DNA from: Bacillota bacterium
GTDB lineage: Bacteria > Bacillota > Clostridia > Tissierellales > Peptoniphilaceae
Reading direction: 5' to 3'
Assembly: GCA_023442495.1 (NCBI GenBank)
Contig: JAEZZB010000077.1
Span: forward strand, 1 to 12,274
DNA length: 12,274 nt
Shown here: positions 7,551-12,274 of the stretch, one piece after another
Layout: every line of letters starts with the position of its first letter
How positions within the stretch are numbered: position 1 is the first letter of the stretch
Program-made: the position numbers and the translations under genes
The notes under the pieces: model-generated
What the model saw: the letters and a program-made list of their open reading frames with translations, nothing else
The model's database searches: none
Told to the model about the DNA's origin: nothing

Positions 7551-8555
7551 ATGATTTTAGGAGATAAAATATACAATTTAAGAAATACAACTGGATTATC
7601 ACAGGAGCAGTTAGCAGAAAAATTGAATGTGAGCAGACAATCTATTTCCAAATGGGAAAGTGGAAATACAATCCCGTCTATGGATAAAATAGTAGAATTA
7701 AGTAAAATATTTGGAATTAGTACGGATTATCTTTTAATCGATGAAATAGAAGAATTACCATCTGAAATAGTTGCAAATTTAGATTCTGAAAAAAATATAA
7801 AAGAAATTAGTTTAGAAGAAGCTAGAAATTTTATAAATATCACAAAAGAATCTATGATAAAAATCGCTTTTAGTATTTTTCTTTTCATATTTTCTAGTGC
7901 TCCTCTTAATGCCTTAATCGGTCTTTCTGAATTACCTGAAAAATATGTAAAACGAGAAGTAGCTATAGCATTGGGAATAGGAATATTATTATCACTAGTA
8001 GCAATAGGAGTATTAATTTTAATTACAGCTTCTGCTAAAACATACAAATATAAATATTTAGAAAGCGAATATTTCAAATTATCGTATGGTGTAGAAGGAA
8101 TACTTGAAAAAGAATTAGAAGAATATTTACCAAAACATTACAGAGAATTCGGCTTAGGCATTGTATTATTAATACTTTCAGCAATTCCATTGATTACAGT
8201 ATCCTTAATTTTAGTCAATACAGATAAAAAATATTATATATCGTTCGCGGTAGCTGCATTGCTACTTATAGTTGCAGTTGGCGTCTTTCTTTTAGTTAAG
8301 ACAAGTATATATAAAAAAGCGTATGAGAAATTATTACAAAAAGACGAATTTGAAGTTAAAAATAAAATTTTGAAAAAGAGATTACATACATTTTCTTCAG
8401 TTTATTGGGTACTGACTATAGCTATATATTTAGGATATAGCTTTATAACGGAAAAGTGGAATATATCTTGGATTATTTGGCCAATTTCGGCACTTTTATT
8501 TACTGGATTAAGTTCAATAGCTGAAGCCGTACTTTCTAATAAATATAGAGATTAA
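7551..8555 (+). CDS. XRE-family helix-turn-helix regulator with C-terminal membrane domain
   Basis: The first 60 or so residues are a Cro/C1-type HTH; the recognition region SQEQLAEKLNVSRQSISKWESG spans 17-38 and includes the usual LSQEQLA and SRQSISKWE motifs. A linker (65-100) leads to about six hydrophobic segments at roughly 102-122, 137-160, 201-222, 229-250, 282-300 and 303-326. A charged segment (about 162-198) lies between helices two and three, and another between four and five. The protein should therefore be a DNA-binding domain tethered to the cytoplasmic face of the membrane, a layout widespread but poorly characterised in Firmicutes. It is transcribed alone, divergently from pepC, so it may control itself or pepC. 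Its signal is unknown. A GAGG precedes the ATG at normal spacing. Confidence 0.88.
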   Translation: MILGDKIYNLRNTTGLSQEQLAEKLNVSRQSISKWESGNTIPSMDKIVELSKIFGISTDYLLIDEIEELPSEIVANLDSEKNIKEISLEEARNFINITKESMIKIAFSIFLFIFSSAPLNALIGLSELPEKYVKREVAIALGIGILLSLVAIGVLILITASAKTYKYKYLESEYFKLSYGVEGILEKELEEYLPKHYREFGLGIVLLILSAIPLITVSLILVNTDKKYYISFAVAALLLIVAVGVFLLVKTSIYKKAYEKLLQKDEFEVKNKILKKRLHTFSSVYWVLTIAIYLGYSFITEKWNISWIIWPISALLFTGLSSIAEAVLSNKYRD

Positions 8556-8743
8556 AAAATATTTTGAATACCTTGTAAGGAAATTGACCAATTTTATATT
8601 AGAGTATATTGTTAAATGCATGATTTAGAAGTTAAAATTTGCTATTGAATTGCGGTTTGTAATTAATAATATATGTTTAAAACATACAAATTCTATATTA
8701 AAACCTAGTTATGAATTTTTATCATATACATACTTCTAAAATT
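8556..8743. other. AT-rich intergenic stretch without a recognisable gene
   Basis: No open frame of useful length with a ribosome binding site occurs here. It contains only small palindromes, AAATTG/CAATTT (8581-8594) and TATGTTT/AAACATA (8672-8686), neither with a known role. It is probably the 3' untranslated region of the XRE gene, whose first good terminator starts at 8744. Confidence 0.4.
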
Positions 8744-8783
8744 AAAATGAGTGTAAATTAAAAATCAATTTACACTCATTTTT
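8744..8783. terminator. Strong intrinsic terminator, probably bidirectional
   Basis: A perfect 16-bp stem (8744-8759 with 8767-8782; core ATGAGTGTAAATT) with a 7-nt loop ends in TTTTT on plus (8779-8783). On minus it is followed by ATTTTAATTTTA. It ends plus-strand transcription from the XRE gene about 190 nt past the stop, and can back up the sigma operon terminator from the other side. Confidence 0.85.
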
Positions 8784-8832
8784 ACACTTTTATGAATTGC
8801 ATACTTGTATATATAATCAAAATGAAAACTAC

Positions 8833-8864
8833 AAAAATCCGTATATCAGTTTATGTGCTGATAT
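8833..8864 (-). terminator. Likely terminator of the gyrA-rsb-sigma operon
   Basis: On minus, ATATCAG (8858-8864) pairs with CTGATAT (8843-8849) over 7 bp with an 8-nt loop, followed within a few bases by ATTTTT (8833-8838). An outer AATGAAA/TTTCATT pairing (8821-8827 and 8870-8876) could extend it. The stem lies about 30 nt past the sigma stop codon. It is weaker than the neighbouring 8744-8783 hairpin. Confidence 0.55.
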
Positions 8865-8894
8865 CAGACTTTCATTTAATATTTTAATCCAAAA

Positions 8895-9725
8895 TTACCC
8901 CATATCCAAGAATTTTCTAAATTTCTTTAATATCCTCTTTTCAATTCTCGAAACCGTCATCTGACTTATTTCCAACTTTTCAGCTATTTCTACTTGCGTC
9001 ATTCTATCAAAATAACGATACACAACTATTTTTCTTTCGACTTCAGTAAAATTTTTCATTGCCTCTTCAATAAAATACATGTTTTCAATACGAGTGTAAT
9101 TTTTATCTTCCTCACCTAAAAGATCTGAAAAACTGAATTCTCTATCTTCGGTTGAGGCATCTAGATTTTTCTCAATTGATTGAGGAGAATATACTTGTGA
9201 AGCCTCCATTGATTCAATAATATCTTCGGACGAAACATCTAAAAGTTTTGCTATTTCGTCTACCGAAGGATTTCTCTGAAGTCTTTGAGTTAAAACATTT
9301 TTAGCATTGTTTATGCGTTTAGAAAGCTCTTGAATTCTTCTCGGCACTCTGATTACCCAACCCTTATCTCTAAAATATCTTTTGATTTCACCGGTAATTG
9401 TCGGCGTTGCAAATGATGAAAATTCAAAACCTCTATCGGTATTAAATCTATCAATTGCAAGTATCAGACCAAGAGAAGCGATTTGATATAGATCATCGTA
9501 TTCTATTCCGCGATTCGAATACTTTTTGGCAAAAATTTCTGCTATATAGAGATTTTCTTCAATCAAAAAATTTCTGACTTGCTTTATTTCTCTCTTTACT
9601 TTCTGTATTTCTTCATTATTATGAAATTTTTCTTTTTCAAGTCTTTCTTCTTCATTTCGTAAAAGCTCGAGCCTTTTAAATTCAGCGTAATATTTAATTT
9701 GGTTATTTTCTTTTTCTTTATCCAT
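8895..9725 (-). CDS. sigB: RNA polymerase sigma factor of the SigB/SigF/SigG family
   Basis: This 276-residue alternative sigma-70 factor directs RNA polymerase to a special promoter set. Region 2 covers about 52-125 (YDDLYQIASLGLILAIDRFN, then FSSFATPTITGEIKRYFRDKGW). Region 3 covers about 126-205 and starts with VPRRIQEL. Region 4 covers about 215-275, with the HTH MTQVEIAEKLEISQMTVSRIEKR (242-264). A charged, probably coiled-coil N-terminus (about 1-50, rich in E, K and R) is some 20 residues longer than in B. subtilis SigB. Being preceded by rsbV and rsbW genes, it is most likely a SigB-type stress sigma. SigF is possible, since SpoIIAA-SpoIIAB-SigF has the same order, and I cannot tell from one window whether the organism sporulates. 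The start follows a weak AAGG 15 nt after the rsbW stop. Confidence 0.88.
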   Translation of the reverse strand: MDKEKENNQIKYYAEFKRLELLRNEEERLEKEKFHNNEEIQKVKREIKQVRNFLIEENLYIAEIFAKKYSNRGIEYDDLYQIASLGLILAIDRFNTDRGFEFSSFATPTITGEIKRYFRDKGWVIRVPRRIQELSKRINNAKNVLTQRLQRNPSVDEIAKLLDVSSEDIIESMEASQVYSPQSIEKNLDASTEDREFSFSDLLGEEDKNYTRIENMYFIEEAMKNFTEVERKIVVYRYFDRMTQVEIAEKLEISQMTVSRIEKRILKKFRKFLDMG

Positions 9726-9740
9726 AGTTAACCTTAAATT

Positions 9741-10085
9741 TTATAAATAGACACTTACAACTACTCTTTCATCTTCTAATACAATATCATCAGAAAGTGC
9801 CATAAGTATTTGCTTTTTCAGTTCAAATTGTGCCTCATTCAAGCCTTCTTTTTGTACCATATGTCTATAAAATACGATGTTCAATTTAGTATCATGAAGA
9901 ACAAAATCAACCTTTATTTCATCTACATCAGAAAGTAAATATGTGAATAATTCTGAAACTATAACTTTTATATCTTCAATAGCTTCAATATCAAAACCCA
10001 TAGAGTTTGCAATAGATGCAGATGATAATCTCAACATTTGTAGATATCTTGGATTACTCGGTATAGTAAATTTAATAGTATCCAT
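9741..10085 (-). CDS. rsbW: RsbW-like anti-sigma factor with degenerate ATP-binding site
   Basis: The N-terminal half reads clearly as RsbW/SpoIIAB: IPSNPRYLQMLRLSSASIANSMGF, then IEDIKVIVSE (36-45). RsbW binds its sigma factor and, as a GHKL-type kinase, phosphorylates RsbV. Here the kinase features are missing. The N-box asparagine is Tyr49 (SELFTYLL instead of SEACTNAVQH). The DEG metal and nucleotide box is absent, and the glycine-rich GGLGL lid is replaced by a segment around FELKKQIL. The candidate catalytic glutamate E45 remains. At 114 residues it is shorter than the usual 135-160. It overlaps the rsbV stop by one base (TAATG), with GGAGG inside rsbV. The gene symbol reflects position and N-terminal similarity, not proven kinase activity. 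Confidence 0.78.
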   Translation of the reverse strand: MDTIKFTIPSNPRYLQMLRLSSASIANSMGFDIEAIEDIKVIVSELFTYLLSDVDEIKVDFVLHDTKLNIVFYRHMVQKEGLNEAQFELKKQILMALSDDIVLEDERVVVSVYL

Positions 10086-10390
10086 TATTCCTCCATACCT
10101 AAGATTTCATCAAGCTCTGTTATTTTAAATAATTTATAGATATTTCTTTTTGCATTTTTAACTCTCAAATTTCTTCCCTTATCCAATGCCTCTTTATAGA
10201 CAGTCATTATAACTCCAAGTCCTGTAGAATCAATATAATCTAGTTCTTTAAGATCTAAAATTATATCTTTTGAGCCATCAATTTTATTTAAAATATCATC
10301 TTTAAAATCATCAACTACATTAATATCTAAATCACCACGTAATTCAACTATTAAATTCTCGTCTTCATTATAATTTACACTGAAAGTCAT
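10085..10390 (-). CDS. rsbV: Anti-sigma factor antagonist, STAS domain (RsbV type)
   Basis: This 101-residue single STAS domain should act as the antagonist in a partner-switching system: unphosphorylated, it binds the anti-sigma protein and frees the sigma factor. The core IILDLKELDYIDSTGLGVIM (43-62) holds the family's phosphorylation motif D54-S55-T56-G57-L58-G59, with Ser55 at the site of B. subtilis RsbV Ser56. Its length is normal for the family (about 100-115). The start follows AGGAG, which overlaps the end of gyrA; only 8 nt separate the gyrA stop from the ATG. That spacing leaves no room for a promoter between the genes, so the cassette shares the gyrA transcript or uses a promoter inside gyrA. 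Confidence 0.92.
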   Translation of the reverse strand: MTFSVNYNEDENLIVELRGDLDINVVDDFKDDILNKIDGSKDIILDLKELDYIDSTGLGVIMTVYKEALDKGRNLRVKNAKRNIYKLFKITELDEILGMEE

Positions 10391-10398
10391 ATAAACTC

Positions 10399-12274
10399 CT
10401 ATTCCATGTCTGTAATGTATTTAGCACATGCTACAATTTTTTCATCATCTTTTTTAACTTTCTTTAAGATTACTCCCTGAGTATGTCTACCTAATGTAGA
10501 AATATCTTTTACTAATAATCTTATGATATCTCCTTTAGCTGAAACTAAAATTATTTCATCATCCATATTAACTAATTTAGTTGCTACGATTTTTCCTGTT
10601 TTCTTTGTGATTTTATAGGTTTTTACACCTTTACCACCTCTTTTTTGAACATTATAATGTTTTAATAAAGTTTTCTTTCCAAAGCCATTTTCAGTTACAG
10701 TAAATAGATATTCATTTTCATCTAGTATACTTAAATCAACAACAAAATCATCTTTATTTAATGTAATAGATTTTACACCAGCTGCATTTCTACCCATACT
10801 TCTTACATCTTCAATCTTAAATATGATAGACTGTCCTTCAGCTGTTACAATCACAGCTTCATTACCTTCTTCAACTACTCTAGCAGCTATCAGTTCATCA
10901 TCTTCATTCAATGTTAAAGCAATTATTCCTGAAGTTCTAATATTTGTAAATTCATCTATACTAGTTTTCTTAATCTTTCCTTCTTTTGTTGCAAATACAA
11001 TAAATTGTTCATTTTCATTTATATTGATTGGAAGTACTTGTGTAACTTTTTCATCAGCTTGTAATGGTAGTAAATTAATTATTGCTTGACCTTTTGATTG
11101 TCTCTTAGCATCTTTAATTTCATATGCTTTCTTCATATATACTCTACCTTTATTTGTAAAAAATAGAATATTATCATGTGTAGATGTTAAAAATAAATCT
11201 TGAACGAAATCATCATCTTTTGTTGCCATTCCAACTACACCCTTACCACCTCTATTTTGAACTTTGTATGTATCTGCTGGAATTCTCTTAATATAGCCTT
11301 GATTTGTAAGAGTGATAATAACTTCTTCTTCCTCAATTAAATCTTCATCTTCAATATCATCAATTGCCGGTCTTATCTTAGTTCTTCTATCATCTCCATA
11401 TTTTTCTTTGATTTCAGTCAATTCATCTTTAATAATGCCCATTAAAAGTTTCTCATCAGCTAAAATAGCTTTTAATTTCTTAATAGTTTCAATAAGTTGT
11501 TTGTATTCTTCTTCAAGCTTTTCAACATTAAGACCATTAAGTCTTTTCAATTGCATATCAAGTATTGCTTGACCTTGTATATCAGTTAAGCCGAATCTTT
11601 TTGTAAATTCTTTTTTTATTTCTTCGTCATCATAATTTGAACGAATAATTTTTACTATTTCATCAATATTGTCATAAGCAATTCTTAAACCTTCTACAAT
11701 ATGTGCTCTAGCTTCTGCTTTTTCTAAATCAAATCTAGTTCTTCGTGTAACTACATCTTTTTGATGTTCTATATAGTAATGAATTAAATCTTTTAATGGT
11801 AGTACTTTTGGAATACCATCAACTAAAGCTAAGTTGATAATACCAAATGTTGTAGTTAATTGCGTTTGTTTGTATAGATTATTTAAAACTACATTAGGAT
11901 TTGCATCTCTTTTAGTTTCAATAACTATACGCATACCATTTCTGTTTGATTCATCTCTAATATCTGAAATTCCTTCGATTTTTTTCTCTCTTACAAGTTC
12001 AGCAATTTTCATAATAAGTCTTGCTCTATTTACCTGATAAGGAATTTCTGAAACTATAATTCTATGTTTTGATTTATATTCTTCAATATTAGCTTCAGCT
12101 CTAACCTTTATCTATCCACGACCGGTTTTGTAGGCTTCAATAATTTCCTTTTTTCCCATAATATTTGCACCAGTTGGAAAATCTGGACCTTTAATATATT
12201 TCATAAGTCCTTCAACATTAATTTCAGGATTATCAATATATGCAACACATCCGTCTATCGCTTCACCTAAATTA
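10399..12274 (-). CDS. gyrA: DNA gyrase subunit A, partial, interrupted by an in-frame TAG
   Basis: GyrA forms the DNA breakage-reunion core of gyrase (A2B2), which introduces negative supercoils. The readable frame enters at NLGEAIDGCVAYIDNPEI, near residue 170 of E. coli GyrA, so the catalytic tyrosine and quinolone region lie beyond the right edge. It continues through FPTGANIMG and EAYKTGRG, meets TAG at 12112-12114, then resumes in the same frame with IKVRAEANIEEY, PYQVNRARLIMKIAELV and the rest of the coiled coil. The C-terminal pinwheel includes the GyrA-box QNRGGKG and a second QKRGGKG, which favour GyrA over ParC. It ends at TAG with no acidic tail. A gene caller would start at the Met ending at 12012, but no ribosome binding site precedes that Met and homology continues upstream, so it is not a real start. 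rsbV follows after 8 nt. Confidence 0.9.
12112..12114 (-). other. In-frame TAG codon inside gyrA
   Basis: The codon lies between TGRG and IKVRA, where GyrA proteins carry an ordinary residue (Lys in E. coli, Ser in B. subtilis). The frame is intact on both sides, so this is a substitution, not an indel. AAG, CAG or TCG would each differ by one base. Confidence 0.9.

Noticed and set aside
7727..8077. Minus-strand open frame of 116 codons.
   Set aside because: It is antisense to the XRE membrane regulator, whose HTH and helices are clear, and looks like a mirror of its hydrophobic segments.
5896..9731. GTTAAC found at four places (5896, 7449, 7518, 9726) as a shared regulatory site.
   Set aside because: In DNA this AT-rich about four copies of the hexamer are expected by chance in 12 kb, and two lie in a terminator stem and a ribosome-binding region.
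11312..11572. Serine-rich plus-strand open frame within gyrA (others at 10823-11089 and 11834-12037).
   Set aside because: The serine and isoleucine runs are the complement of acidic, lysine-rich GyrA segments; there is no ribosome binding site or homology.
10399..12012. A complete GyrA-like protein of 537 residues starting at the Met ending at 12012.
   Set aside because: GyrA homology continues upstream in the same frame on both sides of a TAG, and no ribosome binding site precedes that Met. It is a fragment of a longer gyrA.
10399..12274. TAG as a reassigned sense codon in this organism.
   Set aside because: pepC ends with TAG right after the family's normal C-terminus DPMGSLA, and gyrA itself ends with TAG, so TAG works as a stop here.

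Overview
The window is AT-rich DNA from a low-GC Firmicute. The evidence is the family make-up (WalJ, RlmH, BrnQ, PepC, an RsbV/RsbW/SigB-type cassette, a Firmicutes-style GyrA), strong GGAGG-type ribosome binding sites and intrinsic terminators. The overall look suggests a small-genome anaerobe of the Tissierellia/Peptoniphilaceae kind, but that placement rests on general resemblance only. In Firmicutes walJ, rlmH and gyrA often lie near the replication origin, so this may be an origin-proximal segment; that is an inference.

Layout, left to right. Positions 1-1266 (minus): walJ followed by rlmH, overlapping by 4 nt; rlmH runs off the left edge a few codons before its expected end. Positions 1267-1593: a divergent control region with a walJ promoter on minus and, on plus, a promoter plus a yybP-ykoY (Mn2+) riboswitch whose P1 helix and terminator exclude one another. 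Positions 1594-4311 (plus): the riboswitch-controlled P2-type ATPase, with SERCA-like transport residues and probably exporting Mn2+ and/or Ca2+. Positions 4312-4550: a convergent gap with a strong bidirectional terminator and other inverted repeats. Positions 4551-7239 (minus): pepC (cysteine aminopeptidase) then brnQ (branched-chain amino acid carrier), separated by 52 nt that are largely a terminator-like hairpin. Positions 7240-7550: divergent promoters. Positions 7551-8555 (plus): an XRE regulator fused to a six-helix membrane domain. Positions 8556-8894: no gene, two terminators. Positions 8895-10390 (minus): a compact rsbV-rsbW-sigma cassette starting 8 nt after the gyrA stop. Positions 10399-12274 (minus): gyrA, cut at the right edge and interrupted by an in-frame TAG.

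How the genes fit together: pepC and brnQ together supply amino acids by peptide trimming and uptake. The ATPase and its riboswitch form a self-contained metal-detoxification unit. The rsb cassette is a partner-switching module for a general-stress-type sigma factor, but its RsbW-like protein has lost the recognisable ATP-binding motifs while RsbV keeps its phosphorylatable serine. That mismatch, the gyrA stop codon and the riboswitch-ATPase pair are the three points most worth following up. I saw no CRISPR array, insertion sequence, phage gene, tRNA or rRNA.
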